Assembly: GCA_029203105.1 (NCBI GenBank)
Contig: CP119318.1
Coordinates: 4,788,501-4,852,500, forward strand
Length of the DNA: 64,000 bases
Direction of reading: 5' to 3'
Source of the DNA: Candidatus Kaistia colombiensis
Lineage (GTDB): Bacteria > Pseudomonadota > Alphaproteobacteria > Rhizobiales > Kaistiaceae
The position numbers and the translations under genes were made by a program. Shown here in pieces: positions 18,741-30,188 of the stretch (positions within the stretch are counted from its first letter, which is position 1; every line of letters starts with the position of its first letter). The notes below the pieces were generated by a model. That model was not told the DNA's origin. It did no database searches and saw only the letters and a program-made list of their open reading frames with translations.

Positions 18741-20148
18741 TCAACCGAGCGACTTGACGATGCTTTCCACCATCTTCTTCGCGTCGGCGAAGAGCATCAT
18801 CGTGTTGTCCTTGAAGAACAGCTCGTTCTCGACGCCGGCATAGCCGGAGCCCATGCCGCGCTTGATGAACAGAACCGTGCCGGCCTTCTCGACGTCGAGG
18901 ATCGGCATGCCGTAGATCGGCGAAGTCGGGTCCGTCTTGGCGGCCGGATTGGTCACGTCGTTGGCGCCGATGACGAAGGCGACGTCGGCCTGGGCGAACT
19001 CCGAATTGATGTCCTCGAGCTCGAAGACCTCGTCATACGGCACGTTCGCTTCGGCCAGCAGTACGTTCATGTGGCCCGGCATGCGACCCGCCACCGGATG
19101 GATGGCGTATTTGACCTCGACACCCTCTTCCTTGAGCTTGTCGGCCATTTCGCGCAGCGCGTGCTGGGCCTGGGCGACCGCCATGCCGTAGCCCGGCACG
19201 ATGATGACCTTCGACGCGTTCTTCATGATGAAGGCGGCATCCTCGGCAGAGCCCTGCTTGACCGGACGCTGCTCGACCGCGCCGCCCGCTGCGGCGCTTG
19301 CCGTCTCGCCGCCAAAGCCGCCGAGAATGACGGAGATGAACGAGCGGTTCATGCCCTTGCACATGATGTAGCTACAGGATCGCGCCAGACGAGCCGACCA
19401 GCGCACCGGTGATGATCAGCGCGGTGTTGCCCAGCGTGAAGCCAATGCCGGCGGCGGCCCAGCCCGAATAGGAGTTGAGCATCGACACGACGACGGGCAT
19501 GTCGGCGCCCCCGATCGGGATGATGATCAGGCCGCCGAGAACCAGCGAGACGATGACGATCAGCCAGAAGATCAGGTGGCTCTCGGTGAATACCAGCGCG
19601 ATGACCAGCGCAACCAGCAGGATGGCGAGGCCGGCGTTCATCATGTGCCGACCCGGCAGCAGGATCGGCTTGCCCGACATATTGCCGTTCAGCTTGGCGA
19701 AGGCGATGACCGAGCCGGTGAAGGTGATCGCGCCGATGGCGACGCCGAGCGACATCTCGACCAGGGCCTGGGCGTGGATGTGGCCGATTTCGCCAATCCC
19801 GAACGCGGCCGGCGCATACATGGCAGCGGCCGCCACCATAACGGCGGCGAGGCCGACGAGCGAGTGGAACGCGGCGACCAGCTGCGGCATCGCCGTCATG
19901 GCGATGCGGCGGGCGATGATCGCGCCGACGCCACCGCCAATGGCGAGGCCGAGGATGATCATGCCCCAGGCGACCGGGCTCTTCGGCGCAGCGAGAACCA
20001 GCGTCGTGAGGATCGCGATCCCCATGCCGACCATGCCGTAGAGATTGCCCTGGCGCGACGTCGCCGGGCTCGACAGGCCCCGGAGCGCCATGATGAACAG
20101 CACACCGGAGACGAGGTAGAACAGCGCCGTGATATTTGCGGTTGTCAT
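18741..20148 (-). pseudogene. pntB: NAD(P) transhydrogenase subunit beta, one frameshift (probably sequence error)
   Basis: ATG 20148 starts MTTANITALFYLVSGVLFIM. About eight membrane helices (e.g. GGLIIIPIGGADMPVVVSML) precede a cytoplasmic NADP-binding domain with [20 protein letters not shown] and [20 protein letters not shown], giving about 468 residues, as usual. A single inserted base near 19375, inside a [12 protein letters not shown] block, splits it into two ORFs. With the alpha subunits it couples proton entry to NADPH formation from NADH. The two halves are otherwise perfect, so I regard the break as error. Confidence 0.92.
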
Positions 20149-20158
20149 CGGCGCGGCC

Positions 20159-20650
20159 TCACTTCGTCTTTTTCTTGTACATGGCGAGCATGCGGCTGGT
20201 GACGAGGAAGCCACCGAAGATGTTCACGCTGGCAAGGATCAGGGCGATGAAGCCGAAACCCTGCGCCCAGGCATGCCCCGAGGCGGCCACCGCATCGGCG
20301 GCAGCATCGACGCCAACCGCGAGCAGCGCGCCGACGACGATCACCGAGGAGATCGCGTTGGTGACCGACATCAGCGGCGTATGCAGCGCCGGCGTGACCT
20401 GCCAGACGACGTAATAGCCGACGAAGATGGCGAGCACGAAGACGGAAAGCTGGAAGATGAAAGGGTCGATCGCGCCACCGGATGCCGCGTGCGCCGCGGC
20501 GCCGACGACATGGCCGAGGCCGCCGGCGGCCTGTTCGGCATAGATCTGGGCGGCGGCGGCCGCTTCCTGCGCGGCGCTGGCGGCGGCACTCGCCGCGTCG
20601 GCGGCGGACTTGGCGGCGCTGACGGCCTGCTCGGGCGTAAGACTTGCCAT
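20159..20650 (-). CDS. pntAB: NAD(P) transhydrogenase subunit alpha part 2 (membrane part)
   Basis: A 163-residue membrane subunit, ATG 20650. The first 60 residues are an unusually Ala-rich, helix-forming leader ([20 protein letters not shown]), after which [40 protein letters not shown] and a third helix [20 protein letters not shown] form the PntAB core. The split into PntAA and PntAB is the alphaproteobacterial type. It is between pntAA and pntB, ten bases upstream of the latter. Confidence 0.93.
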   Translation of the reverse strand: MASLTPEQAVSAAKSAADAASAAASAAQEAAAAAQIYAEQAAGGLGHVVGAAAHAASGGAIDPFIFQLSVFVLAIFVGYYVVWQVTPALHTPLMSVTNAISSVIVVGALLAVGVDAAADAVAASGHAWAQGFGFIALILASVNIFGGFLVTSRMLAMYKKKTK

Positions 20651-20652
20651 GA

Positions 20653-21831
20653 TCAGTTGGTCCCCTGCTCGGCGACGAGGATTGGCTTGGGCTCGTCCTT
20701 CGGCTTGAAGGCGGGATGCACGACGGCGCCGTCGCGCGTCAGAACCGTCGCCTTGACCAGCTCGTCGTCCCAGTTGACGGCGACCGACTTGGCGGCCTTG
20801 TCGATCAGCGTCTCGACGAAGGCGTAGAGGTTCTTGGCGTAGAGCTGCGAGGCGGTCGCGGCGATGCGGCCGGCGACGTTCAGGTGGCCGACGATCTTCT
20901 TGCCGTCGACGCGCAGCGACTTCGCCGGGCTTGGCGCCCTCGACATTGCCGCCGCGCTCGACCGCGAGGTCGACCAGCACCGAACCCGGCTTCATCGAGG
21001 CGACCATGGCGGCCGAGACCAGGCGCGGCGCGGCGCGGCCGGGGATCAGGGCCGTCGTGATGACGATGTCCTGCTTGGCTTGATGTGCTCGGCGACGAGG
21101 GCAGCCTGCTTGGCCTGATACTCGGCCGACATCGGCTTGGCATAGCCGGCGGCGGTCTCGGCCTGCTTGAACTCGTCGTCCTCGACGGCGACGAACTTGG
21201 CGCCGAGGCTCTCGACCTGTTCCTTGGCGGCCGGGCGCACATCGGTGGCGGTGACCACGGCGCCGAGGCGGCGGGCGGTGGCGATCGCCTGCAGGCCGGC
21301 GACGCCGGCGCCCATGACGAAGACGCGGGCGGCCGGCACGGTGCCGGCGGCGGTCATCATCATCGGCAGGGCGCGATCATATTCGGAGGCCGCGTCGATC
21401 ACCGCCTGGTAGCCGGCGAGGTTCGCCTGGCTCGACAGCACGTCCATCACCTGGGCGCGCGTGATGCGCGGCATGAACTCCATGGCGATCGCGGTGACCC
21501 CGGCGCCGGCCATGCCGGCGACCGCGTCCTCGTGGCCATAGGGATCCATCGTCGCGACGACGAGCGCGCCCTTCCTGTAGAGCGGCAGTTCGTCGGCAAG
21601 CGGACGGCGCACCTTGAGCACGATGTCGGCGTCGCGGACGGCGTCGGCGGCGTTCGCCGCGATGGTCGCGCCAGCGGCCGCATAGTCGGCGTCCGGAATG
21701 CGCGACGCCAGGCCGGCGCCGGACTGAACCGACACCTCGGCGCCGAGCGCGATGAACTTCTTCACGGTTTCAGGCGTCGCGGCGACGCGGCTTTCCAGCC
21801 CGTCAACCTCCGCCGGCACACCAATCTTCAT
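20653..21831 (-). pseudogene. pntAA: NAD(P) transhydrogenase subunit alpha part 1, two frameshifts (probably sequence error)
   Basis: ATG 21831 begins MKIGVPAEVDGLESRVAATP, the alanine-dehydrogenase-like NAD-binding subunit. Motifs are [40 protein letters not shown] and, after a break near 21075, [20 protein letters not shown], then after a break near 20935, [20 protein letters not shown] and the C-terminal [12 protein letters not shown]. The total is about 390 residues, as usual. Each break is one base. The operon order pntAA-pntAB-pntB is standard and its terminator lies at 18691. Confidence 0.92.
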
Positions 21832-21938
21832 GGCGTATCCCTTTGCACGGCGGGAGTCATCGGCACACCCGCGCAGTCAAGTCACTCGGGTATTGCTGCA
21901 TCCGGAGAAGTCGCGACCGGATGGCCTCGATCGGGAAC

Positions 21939-22064
21939 TCAGAGCAGGAAGATCGCCATGAGAACGAGGATCACAATGCAAGCGATCGTGCCGTATTTGG
22001 TGAGGCCGGTGAAGAAAGAGTAGGTTCTCTCGTGCTCAGCGTAGTCCATCGGGCTATCGGCCAT
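21939..22064 (-). CDS. aa3-type cytochrome c oxidase subunit IV
   Basis: A 41-residue single-helix protein, short enough to be missed by gene callers: MADSPMDYAEHERTYSFFTG, then LTKYGTIACIVILVLMAIFL. The N-terminal DYAEHERTY motif and one C-terminal membrane helix are the signature of the bacterial aa3 subunit IV family (PF07835). It accompanies the terminal oxidase in the inner membrane; its role is structural. It lies upstream of pntAA on the same strand, a recurrent rhizobial neighbour. Confidence 0.9.
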   Translation of the reverse strand: MADSPMDYAEHERTYSFFTGLTKYGTIACIVILVLMAIFLL

Positions 22065-22201
22065 CTTGTCTCAATCCTCCAGCGGAACCAAACGTGTTCG
22101 GCGTTTACAACACTTGGCGGAGACGGGCAATCCGGCATCGGCGCACGGCGGCAGGACGCGGCAATCCGGCGCTGCGGGCGCCCGCCCCGGCCGCTCTCCA
22201 C

Positions 22202-23557
22202 TTAGGCCAGCCCGACGCCGGCGAGCGCCGCGTTCTGGCGGTATCCGAGCAGGTCGCGGTCGAATCCCTCGATCGTTTCGGCGAACAGGCGATGGAAATT
22301 CATCTCCGCCTTCAGGTGCAGAAACACCGAGCCGAGCCCCACGGCGGCGCGGTCCATGAAGACGAATTCGCGCGGAACCGTCACCGGCCCCTTCTCGCGC
22401 AGCACCTGATGCACCTGGAACGCCTCGCGCCTTCCATATGCCGACGGTGCGACGCCATCGGCGATGGTGCGGACGCGATCGTCGATCAGCGGCCCATAGA
22501 TGAAGCGCGCCCAGATGTTCAGCGCCTCGATCAGCTCGTTCGACAACCCGCCGAAGCCCCAAACCTCATAGGCCGAGACGATCCGGTCCCGATCGTTCTC
22601 GCGCAGGCCGTGGAACAGGTCGACGACGCCGGCGACGAACGGCGCCGGGAAGACCCGGACGCAGCCATAGTCGAGCAGGTTGATACCGGCCGCCTCGCTG
22701 GCGCCGTTCTCAAACACGGTGTAGTTGCCGAGATGCGGGTCGCCGTGGATGACGCCATAGCGCGCGAAGGGCGACCACCAGGCGTTGAACATGGCGGTGG
22801 CGATGCGGTTGCGTTCCTCGAGCGGACGGTCGCGATAGTCGAGCAGTCTTCTGCCGTCGAGCCATTCCAGCGCCAGCAGGCGGTTGGTCGACAGGCGCGG
22901 CTCCACCTCCGGAACCCGGACCAGCGCCTCGCCGTCGAGCATGATCTTGTAGAGCAGCGCGTGCCGCGCCTCGCGGCCATAGTCGAGCTCCTCGCGGATG
23001 CGGTTGCCGATTTCCTCGTAGATCTCGCTGGTGTCGATCGCCCTGTCGATGCGGCGATAGACGGAAAGCAGGATCTTCAGTTGCGCGAGGTCGGCTTCGA
23101 CGGCCGACTGCATGTCCGGATATTGCAGCTTCATCGCCAGCGCCTTGCCATCCCTGGCGATGGCCCGATGCACCTGGCCGAGAGAGGCGGCGGCGGCCGG
23201 CTGGCGCTCGAACAGCTGGAAGCGCCGCTCCCAGCTCGGGCCGAGTTCGGCCTGCATGCGCCGCTTGACGAAGGACCAGCCCATCGGCGGCGCGTTCGCC
23301 TGCAACTGCGACAGCTCCTCGGCATATTCCGGTGGCACCAGGTCCGGCACGGTCGAGAGGATCTGGCCGACCTTCATCAGCGGCCCCTTCAGCCCGCCGA
23401 GCGCGGCGGCCAATTCCGATGCGTGCTTGCCCTTGTCGAGCGAGGTGCCGAACAGCCGCGCCCCCGCCACCTTGGCCGCGACGACGCCCACATTCACGCC
23501 GACGCGGGCATAGCGCGACAGGCGGCCGGTGAGACGGTTGCGTTCGGAATCGGACAT
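22202..23557 (-). CDS. AarF/UbiB-family atypical kinase
   Basis: A 451-residue protein of the ABC1/ADCK/UbiB family. The family N-terminal motif is LKGPLMKVGQILSTVPDLVP (the KxGQ element), followed by ANAPPMGWSFVKRRMQAELG. The kinase-like core shows AAASLGQVHRAI, LAMKLQYPD, GVIHGDPHLGNYTVF with the catalytic loop and LLDYGCVRVF with the DFG-equivalent Asp. Family members support ubiquinone synthesis or lipid handling. No transmembrane tail is evident, unlike E. coli UbiB, so it may be a paralogue rather than UbiB itself. Confidence 0.88.
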   Translation of the reverse strand: MSDSERNRLTGRLSRYARVGVNVGVVAAKVAGARLFGTSLDKGKHASELAAALGGLKGPLMKVGQILSTVPDLVPPEYAEELSQLQANAPPMGWSFVKRRMQAELGPSWERRFQLFERQPAAAASLGQVHRAIARDGKALAMKLQYPDMQSAVEADLAQLKILLSVYRRIDRAIDTSEIYEEIGNRIREELDYGREARHALLYKIMLDGEALVRVPEVEPRLSTNRLLALEWLDGRRLLDYRDRPLEERNRIATAMFNAWWSPFARYGVIHGDPHLGNYTVFENGASEAAGINLLDYGCVRVFPAPFVAGVVDLFHGLRENDRDRIVSAYEVWGFGGLSNELIEALNIWARFIYGPLIDDRVRTIADGVAPSAYGRREAFQVHQVLREKGPVTVPREFVFMDRAAVGLGSVFLHLKAEMNFHRLFAETIEGFDRDLLGYRQNAALAGVGLA

Positions 23558-23640
23558 GGGGTCAGGCTCTTTCGGATATGTCGCCCTAAGATGCGGTCGC
23601 GGGAGCCGCGCGCAAGGCGCAAGTCTAAGCGGATGCCGCG

Positions 23641-24033
23641 TTAGTCTGTCGCTGTCGGAAGGTTGTCGCGGATCCAGCGGGCCAGCGCCTCTTCCGAAAT
23701 CTCGCCGGCAGCAAGGCCGAGAATGGCGCTGGTCGCTTCAGCCGGAGACGGCGCGAAGCGAACGCCGTTGAGGCGAAGGAATAGCATCATCGCGATGAAC
23801 GCCGCGCGCTTGTTGCCATCGACAAAGGGATGGTTGCGCGCGATTCCATAGGCATAAGCAGCGGCGAGGCTGGCCAGTTCCGTTTCGCCATAGGCGAACT
23901 TGTTGCGGGGACGGTCGAGCGCCGACTCGAGCGCACCCTGATCGCGCAGTCCAGCCGGGCCACCGAATCTGGCAAGCTGGCGCTCATGCGCGACTAGGAC
24001 TTCCTCAAGCGTGAGCCAGCGCGGCTCCTTCAC
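23641..24033 (-). CDS. doc: Type II toxin, Doc/death-on-curing family (Fic fold)
   Basis: A 130-residue Fic-fold protein. The active-site loop ARNHPFVDGNKRAAFIAMML matches HxFx(D/E)GNKR. Family Doc toxins phosphorylate elongation factor Tu and so stop translation. The N-terminus (WLTLEEVLVAHERQLARFGG) is typical of Doc. It overlaps by four bases the AbrB-type antitoxin gene upstream, so the two are translationally coupled. Doc is usually paired with a Phd antitoxin; the AbrB-fold partner here is a less common pairing. Confidence 0.92.
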   Translation of the reverse strand: MKEPRWLTLEEVLVAHERQLARFGGPAGLRDQGALESALDRPRNKFAYGETELASLAAAYAYGIARNHPFVDGNKRAAFIAMMLFLRLNGVRFAPSPAEATSAILGLAAGEISEEALARWIRDNLPTATD

Positions 24034-24254
24034 TTGGCCAGCTCTTTGAGAGTGTCGCGATACTCGACCATGATTTCATCCACGATGCTCATCGCCTCGG
24101 CGAAATCGGGATCGAAGGGCGAAAGGCGTATCGAGCCGTCGGCGTTCTCCGTGACGTGAAGCCACTCGCCTTGCTTCAATGCAAGCCTGTTTAGCAATTC
24201 CTTCGGCAGGATCAGACCCGTCGAGTTGCCGATCTTCTTGATCTCGAGCTTCAT
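24030..24254 (-). CDS. AbrB/MazE-family antitoxin
   Basis: A 74-residue protein from ATG 24254 (MKLEIKKIGNSTGLILPKEL). The swapped-hairpin DNA-binding fold of AbrB/MazE is seen in KIGNSTGLILPKELLNRLAL. The C-terminal part DEIMVEYRDTLKELAK is a helix likely to bind and neutralise the toxin encoded downstream. It overlaps doc by four bases and probably autoregulates the promoter in front of it. Confidence 0.9.
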   Translation of the reverse strand: MKLEIKKIGNSTGLILPKELLNRLALKQGEWLHVTENADGSIRLSPFDPDFAEAMSIVDEIMVEYRDTLKELAK

Positions 24255-24316
24255 GGCGCGCACTCCGTTGTACATTCAGTATAACGGAGGGCCGCGCGCT
24301 CGACAATGACGGCGAA

Positions 24317-24398
24317 CTAGGCCTCCATCGCCTCCAGCTCGCTGATGAAGCCTTCCAGCACTGAGAGGCCCTTCTGCCGGATGGAGGGGTCAGTGGCA
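24317..24398 (-). pseudogene. Duplicated 3' end of pepF (remnant)
   Basis: The minus strand encodes ATDPSIRQKGLSVLEGFISE then LEAMEA and a TAG stop. It is nearly identical to the C-terminus of the complete pepF at 26535 (first 44 bases after the stop identical, then about 90 percent). No coding sequence continues upstream, so it is a fragment. It and the true end form direct repeats about 2.2 kb apart around the ABC exporter. Confidence 0.85.
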
Positions 24399-24437
24399 CC
24401 CCCGATGCCGAAAAGCCACGACTGCCCGGTTTCGGAC

Positions 24438-24456
24438 GGCCCGGCATTGCCGGGCC
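24438..24456. repeat. GC-rich hairpin between pepF remnant and ABC exporter
   Basis: GGCCCGGC and GCCGGGCC with a three-base loop. No T-run follows on either strand. It lies within the 24276-24571 gap, which otherwise holds only the pepF remnant. Confidence 0.5.
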
Positions 24457-24571
24457 CCGTCGGGCGAGGTCATAGTGCCGGCTGGTTCAGCAAAAACCCG
24501 GGAGCATCCGATGAGAACCCTCATGTCCAACCACAAAGGATCCTTTGAAATTCACCAGGACATGAAGCTCC

Positions 24572-26461
24572 ATGCATATCCGTTCCCCGGAACCGCAGAC
24601 CCGCGACGACGCCTCTAGCGTCAGCGACCTCCCCCCTTCTCCGCTGACACCTTCCGCCGCGAAGGCCGAACGCGCCGGATCGCTATCGTCGGATCCGACC
24701 GATCCTGCCACGCCGCGGCTGACGCGGGCGCGGCTCGCCCGGCTGCTCGGCTACTACCGGCCCTACATACCCCTGCTGCTGCTGGACCTTGCCTGCGCCG
24801 TGCTCGTCTCGGCGACGGCGCTCCTGCTGCCGCTCTGCGCCAACTATGTGACGCGCCTGCTTGTCGGCGCGGAGGATCCGTCGACGACGCTTCCCGCCAT
24901 CTACGCCATGGGCGGGCTGATGCTTATCGTCCTCGCAGTGCAGGCGCTGGCAACGCTGTTCGTCGACTATCAGGGCCACATGATGGGGGCGAAGATGGAA
25001 GCGGCGCTGCGGCGCGAGCTGTTCGCCCACTGCCAGAAGCTCTCCTTCGGCTTCTATGACCGCCAGCGCGTCGGCCAGCTGATGAGCCGCATCACGCATG
25101 ATCTGTTCGAAGTCGGCGAGCTCTATCATCACGGACCCGAGGATTTCGCGATCGCGATCCTCAAATTCGTCGGCGTGACGGCGATCCTCTTCGTCCTCGA
25201 CGTTCCGCTCGCGCTGATGATGCTCGCGCTCATTCCCCCCGCGGCCGTCTATGCGCTCCATTTCAACAACCGCGTCAACGCGGCGATGCTGCGGGTGAAG
25301 GAGCGGGTCGCCGGCGTCAGCGAGCGTGTCGAGGATTCGCTCGCCGGCATCCGCGTCGTGCAATCCTTCGCCAATGAGGCGCTGGAGAACCGGCGCTTCG
25401 AGGTCGCCAACGGCCGCTTCCTCGAGGGGCGGCGGATCGGCTACCGCAGCGAGGCCTATCTCTGGGCCGGCACCACGGTCTTCCCGCAGCTGGTGACGGT
25501 CTTGGTGATCGTCGCCGGAGCGGTCCGGGTGGCGCAGGGTGCGCTCGGCATCGCCGAGCTGATGACTTTCCTGCTCTGCATCGCCGTGCTGGTCGACCCG
25601 GTCAATCGCCTCGCCAACCTCGCCCGTCTCTGGCAGAGCGGCTTCACCGGCTTCGTCCGCGTGATGGAGATCTTCGAGACCGAGCCCGACATAATGGACA
25701 AGCCCAGCGCGCTCGCCATCGACCGCGCCCGCGGCGCGATCGCCTTTGAAAGCGTCAGCTTCCGCTACGAGGAAGACGGCCCGCATGTGCTCCGGAACCT
25801 GTCGCTTTCGATCCGGCCGGGCGAGTTCGTGGCGCTTGTCGGCGCGTCGGGGGCCGGAAAAAGCTCGCTCTGCGCGCTGATCCCGCGCTTCTACGAAGTG
25901 ACGGAGGGATGCATCCGGCTCGACGACACCGACATCCGCGACATCCGGCTCGACGCGCTCCGGCGCAACATCGGCATCGTCCAGCAGGACGTCTATCTGT
26001 TCGCCGGAACCGTGATGGAAAACCTCCGCTACGGTCGGCCCGACGCCAGCGACGCCGAGGTCGAAGCGGCGGCAAGGGCGGCGAACGCGCATGACTTCAT
26101 CGTGGCGCTGCCGGACGGCTATGCGAGCGACATAGGCCAGCGCGGGGTCAAGCTCTCGGGCGGGCAGAAGCAGCGGCTGACCATCGCCCGCGCCATCCTG
26201 AAGGATCCGCCAATCCTGATCTTCGACGAGGCGACCAGCGCCCTCGACAATGAGAGCGAGCGGGCCGTGCAGCAGGCGCTGCTGGCGCTGGTTCGGTCAC
26301 GCACGACGTTGGTCATCGCCCACCGCCTATCGACGGTGCAGCGCGCCGACCGCATCCTGGTTCTGACGGAGGCGGGCATCGTCGAGGAAGGGAGTCACGA
26401 CCAGCTGATCGCGGCGAATGGCGCCTATGCGAGGCTCTACCGGGCGCAGGCGAGCCTGTAG
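24572..26461 (+). CDS. ABC exporter, fused permease/ATPase
   Basis: A 629-residue half-transporter. An N-terminal cytoplasmic stretch of about 60 residues rich in Ser, Pro and Arg precedes six membrane helices (PYIPLLLLDLACAVLVSATA onward). The ATPase domain has Walker A LVGASGAGKSS, signature LSGGQKQRLTIARAI, Walker B ILIFDEATSALD and the H-loop VIAHRL. It resembles multidrug or lipid exporters of the MsbA group; the substrate is not predictable. It lies between a pepF fragment and pepF, in opposite orientation to both, and has its own terminator. The flanking direct repeats suggest it could be an inserted segment. Confidence 0.92.
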   Translation: MHIRSPEPQTRDDASSVSDLPPSPLTPSAAKAERAGSLSSDPTDPATPRLTRARLARLLGYYRPYIPLLLLDLACAVLVSATALLLPLCANYVTRLLVGAEDPSTTLPAIYAMGGLMLIVLAVQALATLFVDYQGHMMGAKMEAALRRELFAHCQKLSFGFYDRQRVGQLMSRITHDLFEVGELYHHGPEDFAIAILKFVGVTAILFVLDVPLALMMLALIPPAAVYALHFNNRVNAAMLRVKERVAGVSERVEDSLAGIRVVQSFANEALENRRFEVANGRFLEGRRIGYRSEAYLWAGTTVFPQLVTVLVIVAGAVRVAQGALGIAELMTFLLCIAVLVDPVNRLANLARLWQSGFTGFVRVMEIFETEPDIMDKPSALAIDRARGAIAFESVSFRYEEDGPHVLRNLSLSIRPGEFVALVGASGAGKSSLCALIPRFYEVTEGCIRLDDTDIRDIRLDALRRNIGIVQQDVYLFAGTVMENLRYGRPDASDAEVEAAARAANAHDFIVALPDGYASDIGQRGVKLSGGQKQRLTIARAILKDPPILIFDEATSALDNESERAVQQALLALVRSRTTLVIAHRLSTVQRADRILVLTEAGIVEEGSHDQLIAANGAYARLYRAQASL

Positions 26462-26470
26462 ACACAACGA

Positions 26471-26511
26471 AAAAGCCCGGCGGCATCGGATCGCGACGCC
26501 ACCGGGCCTTT
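26471..26511 (+). terminator. Terminator between the exporter and pepF
   Basis: AGCCCGG (26474-26480) pairs with CCGGGCCT (26502-26509), with an A-run before and T-rich sequence after; it can serve both convergent genes. Confidence 0.75.
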
Positions 26512-26534
26512 CTGGAAAACGACGACGAAGAGGC

Positions 26535-28367
26535 TTAGGCCTCCATCGCCTCCAGCTCGCTGATGAAGCCTTCCAGCACCGAGAGGCCCTTCTGCCAGAA
26601 GGACGGGTCGGTCGCGTCGAGGCCGAACGGCGCCAGCAGCTCCGAATGGTGCTTGGTGCCGCCGGCCTTCAGCAAGTCAAAGTACTTCTCCTGGAAGCCG
26701 CTCTCCGACTGCCGGTAGACGGCATAGAGCGAGTTCACCAGGCAATCGCCGAAGGCATAGGCGTAGACGTAGAACGGCGAATGGATGAAGTGCGGGATAT
26801 AGGTCCAGAACGTCTCGTAGCCGGGGCCGAGGCGGATCGCCGGGCCGAGGCTCTCGACCTGCACCTCCATCCAGATCTCGTTCAGCCGGTCCGAGGTCAG
26901 CTCGCCCTCGCGGCGGGCGATGTGGACCTTGCGCTCGAACGAATAGAAAGCGATCTGGCGCACGACGGTGTTGATCATGTCCTCGACCTTGGAGGCGAGC
27001 ATCGCCTTGCGCTGGATCGGGTCAGTCTGGCTGTCGAGCAGGGCGCGGAAGGTCAGCATCTCGCCGAACACGCTGGCGGTTTCGGCGAGCGTCAGCGGCG
27101 TCGGCGCCATCAGCGCCCCCTGCGGGCCGGCGAGCACTTGGTGCACGCCATGGCCGAGCTCATGCGCCAGCGTCATCACGTCGCGCGTCTTGCCCTGATA
27201 GTTGAGCAGGACATAGGGGTGCACCGACGGCACCGTCGGATGGGCGAAGGCGCCCGGCGACTTGCCGGGGCGGACCGGCGCGTCGATCCAGTTCTTGTCG
27301 AAGAAATCCCTGGCGATCGACGCCATCTCGGGGGCGAAGGCGCCATAGGCGGAAAGCACCGTGTCGCGCGCCTCGGTCCAGGGAATGGTCCGGCCCGGCA
27401 CCTTCGGCAGCGGCGCGTTGCGATCCCAATGGTCGAGCGCATCCTTGCCGAACCACTTTGCCTTCAGCTTGTAGTAGCGGTGCGACAAGCGCGGATAGGC
27501 CTCGCGGACGGCGGCGACCAGCGCATCGACCACTTCCGGCTCGACCCGGTTGGCGAGATGGCGCGAGGCGGCAACGTCCTCGAAGCCGCGCCAGCGGTCC
27601 GAGATCTCCTTGTCCTTGGCGAGCGTGTTGGTGACCAGCGTGAACAGGCGGATATTGTCCTTGAACGTCGCCGCCAGCGCGTCGGAAGCCGCCTTGCGCT
27701 TGGTCTCGTCCGGATCCTGCATCAGGTTCAGCGTCGGTTCGAGCGTCAGCTCCTCGCCGTTCACGTCGAAGCGGAGCGAGGCCATCGTCTCGTCGAACAG
27801 ACGGTTCCAGGCGCCGCGGCCGGTCACCGACTTCTCGTGGAAGAGCTGCTCGACGCGATCCTCGAGCTGGTAGGGCTTCTCCTTGCGGACGTCCTCGATC
27901 CACGGCCGGTAATGCGCCAGCGCCGCGTCGGCCTGCATCGCTGCCTCGAGCACGGCATCGTCGACGCGGTTCAATTCGAGCGTGAAGAACAGCAGATGCG
28001 TCGAGGCGTCGGTGATCTTCTGCTGCACGTCGCCATAGAACTTGGCGCCGATCGGATCGGTCGTGTCGCCCGAATAAACCAGACCGGCATAGGAGATGAT
28101 GCGGCCGAGCAGCTCGTCGAGCGCCTCATAGGCGAGGATCGCCTCGACCAGTCCGCCGTCGCGGGCGAGCTTTTCCAGCCTGCCCTTATAGGCCGTCTCG
28201 AAGGCGACCGAATCGGTCAGCGCCCGGGCAAGGTCGGCAACCAGCGCCGGCGACTCCATGCCGGGATAGAGATCGGCAAGGTTCCACTCGGGCAATGCGC
28301 CGAGCGCCGCGTCGGCGGGCTGGGTGGCAAGAGCGGAACTCTTCAAGATCGCGGAGGTGAGGGACAT
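26535..28367 (-). CDS. pepF: M3-family oligoendopeptidase F
   Basis: A 610-residue cytosolic zinc peptidase from ATG 28367 (MSLTSAILKSSALATQPADA); the open frame extends further but the upstream part is unlike the family. The zinc motif is VMTLAHELGHGVHQVLA (HExGH), and the C-terminal YVYAYAFGDCLVNSLYAVYR and GLDATDPSFWQKGLSVLEGF are conserved. It degrades peptides of about 6-18 residues. Its last codons are repeated at 24317-24398. Confidence 0.95.
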   Translation of the reverse strand: MSLTSAILKSSALATQPADAALGALPEWNLADLYPGMESPALVADLARALTDSVAFETAYKGRLEKLARDGGLVEAILAYEALDELLGRIISYAGLVYSGDTTDPIGAKFYGDVQQKITDASTHLLFFTLELNRVDDAVLEAAMQADAALAHYRPWIEDVRKEKPYQLEDRVEQLFHEKSVTGRGAWNRLFDETMASLRFDVNGEELTLEPTLNLMQDPDETKRKAASDALAATFKDNIRLFTLVTNTLAKDKEISDRWRGFEDVAASRHLANRVEPEVVDALVAAVREAYPRLSHRYYKLKAKWFGKDALDHWDRNAPLPKVPGRTIPWTEARDTVLSAYGAFAPEMASIARDFFDKNWIDAPVRPGKSPGAFAHPTVPSVHPYVLLNYQGKTRDVMTLAHELGHGVHQVLAGPQGALMAPTPLTLAETASVFGEMLTFRALLDSQTDPIQRKAMLASKVEDMINTVVRQIAFYSFERKVHIARREGELTSDRLNEIWMEVQVESLGPAIRLGPGYETFWTYIPHFIHSPFYVYAYAFGDCLVNSLYAVYRQSESGFQEKYFDLLKAGGTKHHSELLAPFGLDATDPSFWQKGLSVLEGFISELEAMEA

Positions 28368-28590
28368 GGGGGATCCGATAGCGCGAGAAGGATGGCCCAT
28401 ACTTAGGGGGCCACCCCCATCGGGATCAACCCATCGGATCCCGCACCACGGGAAGGGGTGGAGATTCGGCCGCGGCAAGCCACAGGGGTAACAGCACGTT
28501 AACGCGGCGACCCGATCATGCCCCGACTGGCGCTGCCGGCGATGCCCGGCGCCATGCTGTCCTCCCGCCGAAAGTTCGTGAAGCGACGTC

Positions 28591-30090
<1,500 letters not shown>

Positions 30091-30188
30091 CGTGGATCGC
30101 AGCGCGGTCGCCGGAATTGATGTCTATGGGTGCCAAGGCACCAACCGTGACGGGATCGCTCCGGTACGGCTCGAAAGGTTCGGAAGTC

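Noticed and set aside
24572..26461. A mobile element with its own integrase around the ABC exporter
   Set aside because: No integrase, transposase or terminal inverted repeats were seen; only the direct repeats support a possible insertion.
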